A DNA stretch of 64,000 nucleotides from Segniliparus sp051660745 (GTDB lineage: Bacteria > Actinomycetota > Actinomycetes > Mycobacteriales > Mycobacteriaceae): contig NZ_JBOFQF010000028.1 in the NCBI RefSeq assembly GCF_051660745.1, positions 248,001 to 312,000 on the forward strand, written 5' to 3'. The position numbers and the translations under genes were made by a program. The notes beneath the pieces are model-generated. The model made no database searches. It saw only the letters and a list, made by a program, of their open reading frames with translations, and had not been told where the DNA came from. Shown in pieces: positions 24,537 through 32,231 of the stretch. Position 1 is the first letter of the stretch, and each line of letters starts with the position of its first letter.

Positions 24537-24609
24537 ACCCAACAACGAGCCGAGGCTCGGCGCGCAAGCCGCCTGAGCGAACAAGTCAACATGAGGAGCG
24601 GGACGTCCG

Positions 24610-25638
24610 ATGCACATTGATGTTCAGACCCTGCGCGCGATCGAGGCCGAAAAAGGCCTTTCGAGCGAGAAGATCATCGACGCCATCGCGTCGGCTCTGC
24701 TCACCGCGTACAAGCACACCGACGGCCACCACTCCGACGCCAGGGTCGACATCGACCGCAAACACGGCGCGGTCCGAGTTCTCGTGGCGGAGCGGGACGA
24801 GGACGGCAATCTTCTCGGCGAGTACGACGACACCCCCGACGACTTCGGGCGGATCGCCACTATGACCGCGCGGCAGGTCATCCTCCAGCGGCTGCGCGAC
24901 GCGGAAGGCGACCAAGGCTTCGCGGACCTCCCGGCCAAAGAGGGCGAAATCGTCGCGGGCGTGGTCCAGCGCGACGCCCGGGCGAACGAGCGCGGCCTGC
25001 AGATCGTCCGAATCGGCTCCGAGCTCAAGAGCTACGAAGGCGTCCTGCCGGTGGCCGAGCAGGTGCCGGGGGAGTCCCTCGTCCACGGCGACCGGGTGAA
25101 ATGCTACGTCGTGAGCGTGAAAGCGGGCAGGCGAGGGCCGCAGATCACGCTTTCTCGGACGCACCCGAACCTGGTGCGCAAGCTGTTCGCGCTCGAAGTG
25201 CCGGAGATCAACGAGGGCTCGGTCCAGATCGTCGCCGTGGCGCGGGAGGCGGGCCACCGTTCGAAAATCGCGGTGAAGTCCACTGTGCCCGGCCTCAACG
25301 CGAAGGGCGCGTGCATCGGCCAGAACGGGCAGCGGGTGCGCAACGTGATGAGCGAGCTCGCGGGGGAGAAGATCGACCTCATCGATTTCGACGAGGACCC
25401 GGCCACGTTCGTCGGCAACGCGCTCTCTCCGGCGAGGGCGCTCGCGACGCGCGTGCTCGATCCGAACGCGAAAGCGGTGCGCGTGGTGGTGCCGGACTCC
25501 CAGCTCTCGCTCGCGATCGGCAAAGAGGGCCAGAACGCCAGGCTCGCGGCCCGGCTCACCGGCTGGCGGATCGACATCCGCAGCGAACAGGACCCCGAAG
25601 TCGCCCGGAGGCCCGCCCCGGACCGCAGCGCTTTGTGA
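24610..25638 (+). CDS. nusA: Transcription termination/antitermination factor NusA
   Basis: Binds RNA polymerase and nascent RNA to modulate pausing, termination and rRNA antitermination. The 342-aa product has the N-terminal RNAP-binding domain (residues 1 to about 110), an S1 domain (GEIVAGVVQRDARANERGLQIV through VHGDRVKCYVVSVK), and KH1 (PNLVRKLFALEVPEI, RSKIAVKS, GACIGQNGQRVRNVMSEL). KH2 follows (VVVPDSQLSLAIGKEGQNARLAARLTG). Like other actinobacterial NusA it lacks the acidic C-terminal repeats of E. coli. ATG 24610 is preceded by GAGGAG. rimP, usually its upstream neighbour, is absent. Confidence 0.97.
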   Translation: MHIDVQTLRAIEAEKGLSSEKIIDAIASALLTAYKHTDGHHSDARVDIDRKHGAVRVLVAERDEDGNLLGEYDDTPDDFGRIATMTARQVILQRLRDAEGDQGFADLPAKEGEIVAGVVQRDARANERGLQIVRIGSELKSYEGVLPVAEQVPGESLVHGDRVKCYVVSVKAGRRGPQITLSRTHPNLVRKLFALEVPEINEGSVQIVAVAREAGHRSKIAVKSTVPGLNAKGACIGQNGQRVRNVMSELAGEKIDLIDFDEDPATFVGNALSPARALATRVLDPNAKAVRVVVPDSQLSLAIGKEGQNARLAARLTGWRIDIRSEQDPEVARRPAPDRSAL

Positions 25639-25689
25639 CCCTTCTCGGCCTTTCGAACCAACTTTTCAATCGGGCCGAAGAGGAGTATG

Positions 25690-26007
25690 ATGAATTTTCG
25701 GTTCTTCGACCGTCCTGGTCCGTCAACGCCACATGTGCCGACACGCACATGTGTGGGGTGTCGGCAGAGGATGCCTGCCTCGGCGTTGCTGAGGACCACC
25801 ATCCTGCGACGGGAAGCCTCTGAGGTCCTCGTGTTGGACTTTGGCAGGCGTTTGGGCGGACGAGGAGCCTGGGTATGCCCGAAGCCAGCATGCGTGCTGG
25901 CGGCTGGGCGCAAAAAGGCCTTCGCGAGAGCACTGCGCCACCCCGGCCCCGTCGATTGCTCGGCGGTGCTGGACGAGGTCGCCGCGCTTGCGGAGCAGAC
26001 GAGCTGA
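25690..26007 (+). CDS. ylxR: YlxR/RnpM RNA-binding protein
   Basis: A roughly 105-aa member of the YlxR family between nusA and infB, the standard place. The conserved block is VPTRTCVGCRQRMPASALLR, followed by LDFGRRLGGRGAWVCPKPACVLAAGRKKAFARAL, where GRGA(W/Y)(V/I)C contacts RNA. YlxR has been reported to bind RNase P RNA and affect its activity. Two adjacent ATG codons exist (25687 and 25690); AGGAG at 25681-25685 is better spaced for the second. Gene order nusA-ylxR-infB supports the call. Confidence 0.93.
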   Translation: MNFRFFDRPGPSTPHVPTRTCVGCRQRMPASALLRTTILRREASEVLVLDFGRRLGGRGAWVCPKPACVLAAGRKKAFARALRHPGPVDCSAVLDEVAALAEQTS

Positions 26008-26030
26008 TTGGGCCGGGCATGAAAGGCGCC

Positions 26031-26059
26031 AAGGACAAATGAGCAAAGACAAATGAGCA
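26031..26059 (+). repeat. 15/14-bp tandem duplication in the ylxR-infB spacer
   Basis: AAGGACAAATGAGCA (26031-26045) is followed directly by AAGACAAATGAGCA, the same sequence minus one G. It lies in the 158-bp spacer before infB. I saw no gene there; the spacer also carries the strong SD GAGGAGAG before GTG 26166. Confidence 0.6.
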
Positions 26060-26165
26060 CGTTGTGAAGCACCAACGATGAACACTGATCGGACATAGTT
26101 TCGAGGTCAGCCACGCCAGCCAGTGAGGGCGTGGGCGCTTGGCCTCGATAGTGAGGAGAGCGCGA

Positions 26166-28997
26166 GTGGCAGGCAAGACTCGAGTGCACGAGTTGGCCAA
26201 AGAACTTGGAGTCAGCAGCAAGGACCTTCTTGCGCGGCTCAAAGACCAGGGGGAATTCGTCAAGTCGGCTTCGTCGACTATCGAACCGCCCGTCGCACGA
26301 CGGCTGCGGGATCATTTCGCGGCCTCGTCCGGCGCGGACGGGCGCAAGGGCCTGGCAGAGCTGAAGCCGAGGCCCGCGCGTCCGGCGAGCGAGGCCCCGG
26401 CTCCTCGTCCGCAGGAGTCGACGGCGCAGCCGGGCGTCGCGTCCGGACCGCGTCCCGGCCCCCGTCCCGCTCCCCAGCAGCAGCAGGCTCCGCAGCCGCA
26501 GGCTCCGCAGCCGCAGGCTCCGCAGCCGCAGGCGCAGGAGGTGGTGCAGGCCGCCCCTCCGGCTCCTCGTCCGCAGGAGAGCGCGGTCGCGCCCCGTCCG
26601 CAGGCCCCGGCTCCTCGCCCGCCCCGGATCGGCAACAACCCCTTCTCCTCTTCCGCGCCCGCGCCTCCGGCCGCTGGCGCTCCCGGGCCGCACCCCGGCA
26701 GGGGACCTGCGCCCGGGCCTCGTCCCGGCGCTCCCTCGCCCTCGTCGGTCCCCGGCGTTCCCCGTCCGATGGGGCCGAGGCCTGGGCCTTCCGGCTCTCG
26801 TCCGCCGATTCCGGGGATGCCGAGGCCCGCTGCCTCCGGCGGCCCCCGCCCCGGTGGCCGAGGCCCCGGTCCGAGCCCCGGCTCGATGCCCCCGCGCGGC
26901 CCCCGGCCCGGTCCTGGTCCTGGCTCTCGCCCAGGCGGCCCCGGTCGTCCCGGCGCTGGCGCAGGGGCAGGCGCCCCTGGCCGCAGCGGTCCCGGTGGTC
27001 CTGGCGGCCCCGGTGGTCCCGGCGGCCCCGGTCGTCCCGGCGGCCCCGGTGGTCCCGGCGGCCGTGGTCGTGGCGGTGGGACCGCAGGCGCGTTCGGACG
27101 CGCTGGCGGCCCGGTCAAGCGTGGACGCAAGTCGAAGCGGCAGAAGCGGCAAGAGTACGACAGCATGCAGGCGCCGGTCGTCGGCGGCGTGCGGCTGCCG
27201 AGGGGCAACGGCGAGGTCATCCGGCTCGCCCGGGGCGCTTCCCTCTCGGACTTCGCGGAGAAGATCGACGCGAACCCCGCTTCGCTGGTGCAGGCGTTGT
27301 TCAACCTCGGCGAGATGGTCACCGCGACCCAGTCGGTCGGCGACGACACGCTGCAGCTGCTCGGCGACGAGCTGAACTTCAGGGTCCAGGTCGTGAGCCC
27401 GGAGGACGAGGACCGAGAGCTGCTCGACTCCTTCGACCTCACCTACGGCGATGACGACGACGAAGACGAAGACCTCGTGGCCCGGCCACCGGTCGTCACC
27501 GTCATGGGCCACGTCGACCACGGCAAGACCCGCCTCTTGGACACGATCCGCCAGGCGAACGTCCGCGAGGGCGAGTACGGCGGCATCACGCAGCACATCG
27601 GCGCCTACCAGGTGCCGACGACGCTCGACGGCGAAGAGCGGCTCATCACCTTCATCGACACCCCCGGCCACGAGGCGTTCACCGCCATGCGTGCCCGAGG
27701 CGCGAAGGTCACCGACATCGCTGTGCTGGTCGTCGCGGCCGACGACGGTGTCATGCCGCAGACCGTCGAGGCGATCAACCACGCGAAGTCGGCCGACGTG
27801 CCGATCGTGGTGGCGGTCAACAAGATCGACAAAGAGGGCGCAGACCCGGCGAAGGTCCGTGGCCAGCTCACCGAGTTCGGCCTGGTCGCCGAGGAGTACG
27901 GCGGCGAAACGATGTTCGTCGACATCTCGGCGCGCAACGGCACCAACATCGACCAGCTCCTGGAAGCGGTGCTCCTCACCGCCGACGCGTCGCTGGACCT
28001 GCGGGCCAACCCGGACCGCGAGGCCCAGGGCGTGTCGATCGAGGCGCACCTCGACCGAGGCCGTGGCCCGGTGGCGACCGTCTTGATCCAGCGCGGGACG
28101 CTGCGCGTCGGCGACTCCGTCGTCGCGGGCGACGCCTACGGCCGAGTCCGCAAGATGGTGGACGAGCACGGCGTCGACGTGCCCGAGGCGCTGCCGTCGC
28201 GGCCGGTGCAGGTCATCGGTTTCACCTCGGTGCCGAGGGCGGGCGACAGCCTGCTCGTGGTCGAAGAGGACCGCATCGCCAGGCAGATCGCCGACCGGCG
28301 CGCGGCCATGCGCCGCAACGAGCTCGCGGCCAAGGGCCGTCGGCGGATCAGCCTTGAGGACCTGGACTCGATGCTCAAGGAGACCAGCCAGCTCAACCTC
28401 ATCCTCAAGGGCGACAACTCCGGCACCGTGGAGGCCCTGGAAGAGGCGCTCATCGGGATCGACGTCGGCGACGAGGTGGAGCTCCGGGTCATCGACCGCG
28501 GCGTCGGCGGGGTCACCGAGACCAACGTCAACCTCGCTGCCGCGTCGAACGCGATCATCATCGGGTTCAACGTGCGCGCCGAGGGCAAGGCCACCGAGCT
28601 CGCGAACCGCGAAGGCGTGGAGATCCGGTACTACACCGTCATCTACCAGGCCATCGACGAGATCACCAAGGCTCTCACGGGCATGCTCAAGCCGGTCTAC
28701 GAAGAGGTCTCGCTCGGCACCGCCGAGGTCAGGGCGCTGTTCAAGTCCTCGAAGGCCGGGCTCATCGCAGGTTGCATGGTCACCTCGGGCGTCGTGCGGC
28801 GCAACGCGAAGGCACGCCTTCTGCGCGACTCCGCCGTCATCGCGGAAGAGCTCACCATCTCCTCGCTGCGGCGTGAGAAGGACGACTCGAGCGAAGTCCG
28901 CGAGGGCTACGAGTGCGGTCTCACCGTGACGTACTCCGACTTCAAGGTCGGTGACGTGATCGAGGCCTACGAGCTGCAGGAGAAGCCACGTGGCTGA
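26166..28997 (+). CDS. infB: Translation initiation factor IF-2
   Basis: The GTPase that brings initiator fMet-tRNA to the ribosome. The 943-aa protein starts with the IF2 N-terminal helical domain (TRVHELAKELGVSSKDLLARL). A very long, disordered Pro/Gly/Ala/Gln-rich linker follows to about residue 320, ending in a basic patch (KRGRKSKRQKRQEYD). The GTPase domain has G1 GHVDHGKT near residue 450, G2/G3 GGITQHIGAYQV and DTPGHEAF, and G4 NKID with SAR. The C-terminal fMet-binding domain follows. I chose GTG 26166 because GAGGAGAG lies 5 nt upstream and the family N-terminus fits; the open frame extends 27 nt further. Confidence 0.97.
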   Translation: MAGKTRVHELAKELGVSSKDLLARLKDQGEFVKSASSTIEPPVARRLRDHFAASSGADGRKGLAELKPRPARPASEAPAPRPQESTAQPGVASGPRPGPRPAPQQQQAPQPQAPQPQAPQPQAQEVVQAAPPAPRPQESAVAPRPQAPAPRPPRIGNNPFSSSAPAPPAAGAPGPHPGRGPAPGPRPGAPSPSSVPGVPRPMGPRPGPSGSRPPIPGMPRPAASGGPRPGGRGPGPSPGSMPPRGPRPGPGPGSRPGGPGRPGAGAGAGAPGRSGPGGPGGPGGPGGPGRPGGPGGPGGRGRGGGTAGAFGRAGGPVKRGRKSKRQKRQEYDSMQAPVVGGVRLPRGNGEVIRLARGASLSDFAEKIDANPASLVQALFNLGEMVTATQSVGDDTLQLLGDELNFRVQVVSPEDEDRELLDSFDLTYGDDDDEDEDLVARPPVVTVMGHVDHGKTRLLDTIRQANVREGEYGGITQHIGAYQVPTTLDGEERLITFIDTPGHEAFTAMRARGAKVTDIAVLVVAADDGVMPQTVEAINHAKSADVPIVVAVNKIDKEGADPAKVRGQLTEFGLVAEEYGGETMFVDISARNGTNIDQLLEAVLLTADASLDLRANPDREAQGVSIEAHLDRGRGPVATVLIQRGTLRVGDSVVAGDAYGRVRKMVDEHGVDVPEALPSRPVQVIGFTSVPRAGDSLLVVEEDRIARQIADRRAAMRRNELAAKGRRRISLEDLDSMLKETSQLNLILKGDNSGTVEALEEALIGIDVGDEVELRVIDRGVGGVTETNVNLAAASNAIIIGFNVRAEGKATELANREGVEIRYYTVIYQAIDEITKALTGMLKPVYEEVSLGTAEVRALFKSSKAGLIAGCMVTSGVVRRNAKARLLRDSAVIAEELTISSLRREKDDSSEVREGYECGLTVTYSDFKVGDVIEAYELQEKPRG

Positions 28998-29436
28998 TCC
29001 CGCCAGGGCTCGTCGGCTCGCGAAGCGGGTCCGGACGTTGGTGGCGAGCGCGGTCGAGCACGAGATCTCGGACTCCAGGCTGGAGCTGGTGACGTTCACC
29101 GACGCGAAGATGACTTCGGACCTGCGGGAAGTGACCTTGTACTACACGGTCAGAGGCGCGAGCATCACCGACGTGCCGGACACCGCTGTCGCGGCCGAGG
29201 CGTTCGCAGAAGTGACGGGCCAGTTGCGCGGCCTCGTCGGGGCGCGGCTCGGGGTGAAATTCACCCCGAGCCTCAAGTTCGAGCTCGACAGGGTGCCGGA
29301 CACGGTCGCGGAGATGGAAGAGCTCGTGCGAAAAGCCCGCGAGGCCGACGAGGCGACCCGCAAAGCCGCTGCCGCCGCGCGTCCGGCGGGCGAGGCGAAC
29401 CCGTATCGCGAAGAGGCCTTGGACGAGGAGCGCTGA
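28990..29436 (+). CDS. rbfA: Ribosome-binding factor A
   Basis: A 16S rRNA maturation factor that binds the free 30S subunit. The 148-aa product has the KH-like fold with ARARRLAKRVRTLVASAVEHEI, RLELVTFTDAKMTSDLREVTLYYTV, and GARLGVKFTPSLKFELD. The C-terminal EMEELVRKAREADEATRKA extends beyond the E. coli protein, as in other actinobacteria. GTG 28990 overlaps the infB stop by 8 nt. In mycobacteria an nrnA-like phosphodiesterase gene follows; here the conserved block ends at this gene. Confidence 0.95.
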   Translation: MADPARARRLAKRVRTLVASAVEHEISDSRLELVTFTDAKMTSDLREVTLYYTVRGASITDVPDTAVAAEAFAEVTGQLRGLVGARLGVKFTPSLKFELDRVPDTVAEMEELVRKAREADEATRKAAAAARPAGEANPYREEALDEER

Positions 29437-29440
29437 GCGC

Positions 29441-29677
29441 TTAGAGCCCGATGACGCCGGGGCCGTCCAGCACAAGGAAGAGCGGCGAGCCGGGGTCGAA
29501 GGCGAGGGGCGCGGGCGGCTCCTGCCGCGCCGGGCTCCGGCCTCGACGAGGCTCGGGCAGATCGCTCGGCGTCGCGGCCTGCGGGACGAGCCGGTCCCGC
29601 ACAGGCTCGGCCTGCTCGGCGACGCGGTCCGCGAGCGCATGGGCGACCTCGCCGAGGTAGTCGCCGTACGTGCCCAT
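29441..29677 (-). CDS. Small hypothetical protein
   Basis: A 78-aa open reading frame convergent with rbfA. The predicted product has an N-terminal helix (MGTYGDYLGEVAHALADRV), a basic Pro-rich middle (EPRRGRSPARQEPP) and a hydrophobic end (SPLFLVLDGPGVIGL). I do not recognise a family. In support of a real gene, ATG 29677 lies 6 nt after TAGGAT on the minus strand, the leaderless pattern used elsewhere here, and it fills otherwise empty space. It borders the secretion-toxin locus and could be a regulator or a remnant. Confidence 0.45.
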   Translation of the reverse strand: MGTYGDYLGEVAHALADRVAEQAEPVRDRLVPQAATPSDLPEPRRGRSPARQEPPAPLAFDPGSPLFLVLDGPGVIGL

Positions 29678-29683
29678 CTGCAC

Positions 29684-29730
29684 ATCCTACGCCGCTGCGC
29701 GCGGCGCTGGTTGTGACGAGCTGCTACGCT
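29684..29730. promoter_or_regulatory. Divergent -10 boxes at the left edge of the toxin locus
   Basis: On the minus strand TAGGAT (29689-29684) precedes ATG 29677. On the plus strand TACGCT (29725-29730) ends 7 nt before GTG 29738. Neither start has an SD. Confidence 0.35.
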
Positions 29731-29737
29731 CGCCGCT

Positions 29738-30874
29738 GTGAGCGGCAAGGACGAGTGGGCCGACGACTGGGAAACCGGCAACAAGCGCTACGGCTACTAC
29801 GAGGACGACGTGGACGAGGCCCCTGCGCCTCCCGTCGCGGCGAGATCCGAGCGCGCGGCCCCTGCGGCGAAGCCCTCCCCAGCAGCGGCGCCTGCCAGAC
29901 CGGTGTCTGCCGAGCCAGAGCCTGCGGACGACGCGGACGAGCGCCTCGTGCGGCGTGCGACGCGCATCCTCGCGGACCTGGTGGCGCAGTCGCAGGGATT
30001 CGCAGGACTCGACTGGGCGGTTGGCGCGTTCACGGAGCTGTCGGGCAAAGGCGTCTGCTACGCGACGAGCAACGAGGGATTCGGCTTCCTGCCCTGGGGC
30101 CTGCGCTGGCCCCCGGACGCGAAGCCGGTCTTCGGGCTCGGCGCGACCGAGTGGGACACGCCCTGGCAGGGCCTCGCCAATCCGGCGCGGATCGTCGCCG
30201 ACCACTTCGCGCAGGGCCAGATGTCTGCCAGGAGCGGGTTGAAGCTCGCGACCATCGTCAGCAGCGCCCCGCTCGGCCAGGCGGTCGCCGACCTGTTGGC
30301 GGAACAAGGCGCGGTCTTCGCGCAGATCTCGCCGACCGGCTCGGACGGCCGGGGCCAAGGGCAGAGCAGGCTGGACACAGTGGGCAACGACCTCGTCGCG
30401 CTGGCGCGGGCCGTGCCCCCGGAGCGGCGCTGGGCGACCGGCGTGTACCTCATGCAGCACGCGGTCGAGTTCAGCCAGATCGGCGAGGCCTACCCCTCGG
30501 CGCTGCAGATCGTGCGCGGGGCGTGGGACGGCAACGTGACCGCCGACGACTGGGAGCGGGTGCAGTACGCCTCGCGCCAGCTCGACTACCGGGCGCAGAT
30601 GGAGCGGGTCGGGGACGAGTACCTCGGGCCGGTGCGGGCGGCTAAGGACTGGCAGGAGCGCGAAGATCTCGACGTGTGCCCGCCCGAGCACGGCCTCATG
30701 TACATCCAGCCGTTCCAGCGCGCGCGGGCCTGCGCGATGCTGGAGCGCCTCGTCGCAGGTTGGGTGCGGGGGAGCGACCTCGGCGCCGAGGACGTGGCCG
30801 AGATGGCCTACGAGCACTATTGCGTGGTCGAGGACGCGGAAGCCACGGCAGGGGTCCTGCGGGGGCAGATCTAG
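29738..30874 (+). CDS. Hypothetical protein, possible DUF5632-like ESX-associated protein
   Basis: A 378-aa soluble protein. Residues 1-70 are disordered and acidic, then Pro/Ala-rich. From residue 75 there is a globular region with ATRILADLVAQSQGFAGLDWAVGAF, CYATSNEGFGFLPWGLRWPPDAKP, SGLKLATIVSSAPLGQAVADLL and a C-terminal Trp/Tyr-rich part. The WAVG..ATSNEG.GFLP pattern reminds me of DUF5632-type mycobacterial proteins such as Rv3899c, which lies near the CpnT toxin genes; this is unverified memory. It has no signal peptide or membrane helix. GTG 29738 is probably leaderless. Co-orientation with the small ESX-like protein and toxin suggests a chaperone or adaptor role. Confidence 0.55.
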   Translation: MSGKDEWADDWETGNKRYGYYEDDVDEAPAPPVAARSERAAPAAKPSPAAAPARPVSAEPEPADDADERLVRRATRILADLVAQSQGFAGLDWAVGAFTELSGKGVCYATSNEGFGFLPWGLRWPPDAKPVFGLGATEWDTPWQGLANPARIVADHFAQGQMSARSGLKLATIVSSAPLGQAVADLLAEQGAVFAQISPTGSDGRGQGQSRLDTVGNDLVALARAVPPERRWATGVYLMQHAVEFSQIGEAYPSALQIVRGAWDGNVTADDWERVQYASRQLDYRAQMERVGDEYLGPVRAAKDWQEREDLDVCPPEHGLMYIQPFQRARACAMLERLVAGWVRGSDLGAEDVAEMAYEHYCVVEDAEATAGVLRGQI

Positions 30875-30879
30875 CGCGG

Positions 30880-30885
30880 TAGACT
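30880..30885 (+). promoter_or_regulatory. Candidate -10 box (TAGACT) for the ESX-toxin-immunity genes
   Basis: TAGACT lies just after the stop of the 378-aa gene. It would give a leader of about 35 nt ending in GGAAGG before ATG 30925, allowing separate expression of the three downstream genes. Confidence 0.35.
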
Positions 30886-30924
30886 TCGGCGCAGAAGTCA
30901 CCTGTGGGAAGGAAGGCGCAGATC

Positions 30925-31254
30925 ATGGCGATTTACAACGAGGGCGGCTGCTGCGGCGGGCAGCAGTTGTACGTGGACACCGACAAGATCGCGGGACACG
31001 TGCAGACCTTCCAGTCCGCCAGCGAGACGTTCGGGTCGTTGGCCGGGTCGGTGGACTTCGCCGGGGCCGCGAGCGCGCTCGCCGGGACGAGCCTCGCGAG
31101 CATCTTGAGCGGCGGGGCCGACGTGCTCGGCACAGCGCTCAAGAGCCACGGCGAGCGCGCCAATGTGACGGCGGAGAACTTCCACAGCACCGTGCTGGAA
31201 TACCAGGACGAGGACGAAGGGAACGCCAGCACGTTGCGCGACGTCGTCGCATGA
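30925..31254 (+). CDS. Small ESX/EspC-like secreted-protein partner
   Basis: A 109-aa protein of the size and helical content of ESX or EspC-type (DUF2580-like) T7SS substrates. It has a first amphipathic helix (VDTDKIAGHVQTFQSASETFGSL), a Gly/Ala-rich middle, and a last helix ENFHSTVLEYQDEDEGNASTL. The last helix contains a YxxxD match (Y93, D97), the export signal of T7SS substrate pairs. No WXG is present, so in a heterodimer the partner would provide it, and the next gene does (W48-R-G). The N-terminus has an odd GGCCGG motif. ATG 30925 has GGAAGG upstream; GTG 30904 is an alternative. The stop overlaps the toxin start (ATGA). Confidence 0.7.
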   Translation: MAIYNEGGCCGGQQLYVDTDKIAGHVQTFQSASETFGSLAGSVDFAGAASALAGTSLASILSGGADVLGTALKSHGERANVTAENFHSTVLEYQDEDEGNASTLRDVVA

Positions 31255-32231
31255 GCCTGTCGCGCTCGCAGCTGGAGTCGATGAACCCGTCCGCGCTGCA
31301 CTCCTTGGCGGACCAGGTGGGAAGCGTCCACAATTCGCTCGCCGAGCAGGTGCAGTCGCACGAGCAGATCTCGCGGAACCTCAACGAAGGGTGGCGGGGG
31401 ACCGCCGCCGACCGTGCCGCCGGGGACGTGGACGACCACCTCGCGAAAATGCGGAGCAACGCCGAAGGCGTGGCCCAACTACGGACGGCCTTGAGCAACG
31501 CAGGCAACGAGCTCACCTCCGCGCGGTCGAACGTGCTCAACTCCGTGTCGCAGCTGGAGTCCAACGGTTTCCGGGTCGGCCAGGACTGGTCCGTCCAGGA
31601 CGCGTCCGGCAAGAAAGGCATGCAGCGCTCGTACTTGCAGCGCGACGGCGTGTCCCAGCTGCGCGACGCGCTCACTGGCCTCGACCAGGCGCAAGAGGGA
31701 GCAGGCCGGGCGATGCAAGCCGCGCTGGAGGGCATCAAGCCAGTGGACTCGAAGGACGCGATGATGTTCGGACCGAGGAGTCCTGCAAAAGATGAGCCCG
31801 AGGTTCCAGCGGCCTGTGCGGCACAGAAGAAAGAATATGACGCGGCTATAGCTGAGCGTGAGCAGCTCACTCTAGCTGGTCCTGGCGAAGCTACCAAGGG
31901 GCCTGCAGCTGTTGCCGCTCACAATGAGAAAGTTATGAAAAATGCTGAGCGTGGCGCAGTAGCTAAAAGCGCGCTCAATCTCTGTATCGAAAAAAACAGC
32001 GGGGGAGGTCGTCGGCCAGGGCGAAACCCCACTCAAGATAAACGGCTTCAGCCAGGTGAGATTAAGAAACTGAAGAAAGCCGGGATTGATCCAGAGAAAT
32101 TAAAGGGCGATAAGAGAACTGGTCAGTTGGATTTATTTAAAGATGAAGAGGGAAATATTTATATAAAGCCGAAAGATGGAAGCGGTCCTGGTGAGCCGAC
32201 AGGAATCAATATTAATAATATAGGAAACTGA
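31251..32231 (+). CDS. T7SS polymorphic toxin: WXG-like N-terminus with type 33-like C-terminal toxin domain
   Basis: A 326-aa two-part protein. Residues 1-160 are helical with W48-R49-G50 at the helix turn, typical of the WXG/LXG leader domains of T7SS effectors. The middle (about 180-250) is charged. Residues 254-326 include GEIKKLKKAGIDPEKLKG, TGQLDLFKDEEGNIYIKP and GSGPGEPTGININN, which resemble the polymorphic-toxin type 33 domain carried by other delivery systems (from memory, no search). GC drops from about residue 178 to roughly 37% over 32101-32220 by hand count, so the tip was acquired from elsewhere. The probable immunity gene starts 13 nt later. The enzymatic activity of this toxin class is unknown to me. 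Confidence 0.8.
   Translation: MSLSRSQLESMNPSALHSLADQVGSVHNSLAEQVQSHEQISRNLNEGWRGTAADRAAGDVDDHLAKMRSNAEGVAQLRTALSNAGNELTSARSNVLNSVSQLESNGFRVGQDWSVQDASGKKGMQRSYLQRDGVSQLRDALTGLDQAQEGAGRAMQAALEGIKPVDSKDAMMFGPRSPAKDEPEVPAACAAQKKEYDAAIAEREQLTLAGPGEATKGPAAVAAHNEKVMKNAERGAVAKSALNLCIEKNSGGGRRPGRNPTQDKRLQPGEIKKLKKAGIDPEKLKGDKRTGQLDLFKDEEGNIYIKPKDGSGPGEPTGININNIGN

Noticed and set aside
24432..24609. A shortened rimP gene before nusA
   Set aside because: The space is too small and no frame reads like RimP.
25104..29099. 1331-codon open frame antisense to nusA and infB
   Set aside because: It mirrors the codon bias of high-GC genes on the other strand; composition is low-complexity and no domain is readable, while nusA and infB are certain.
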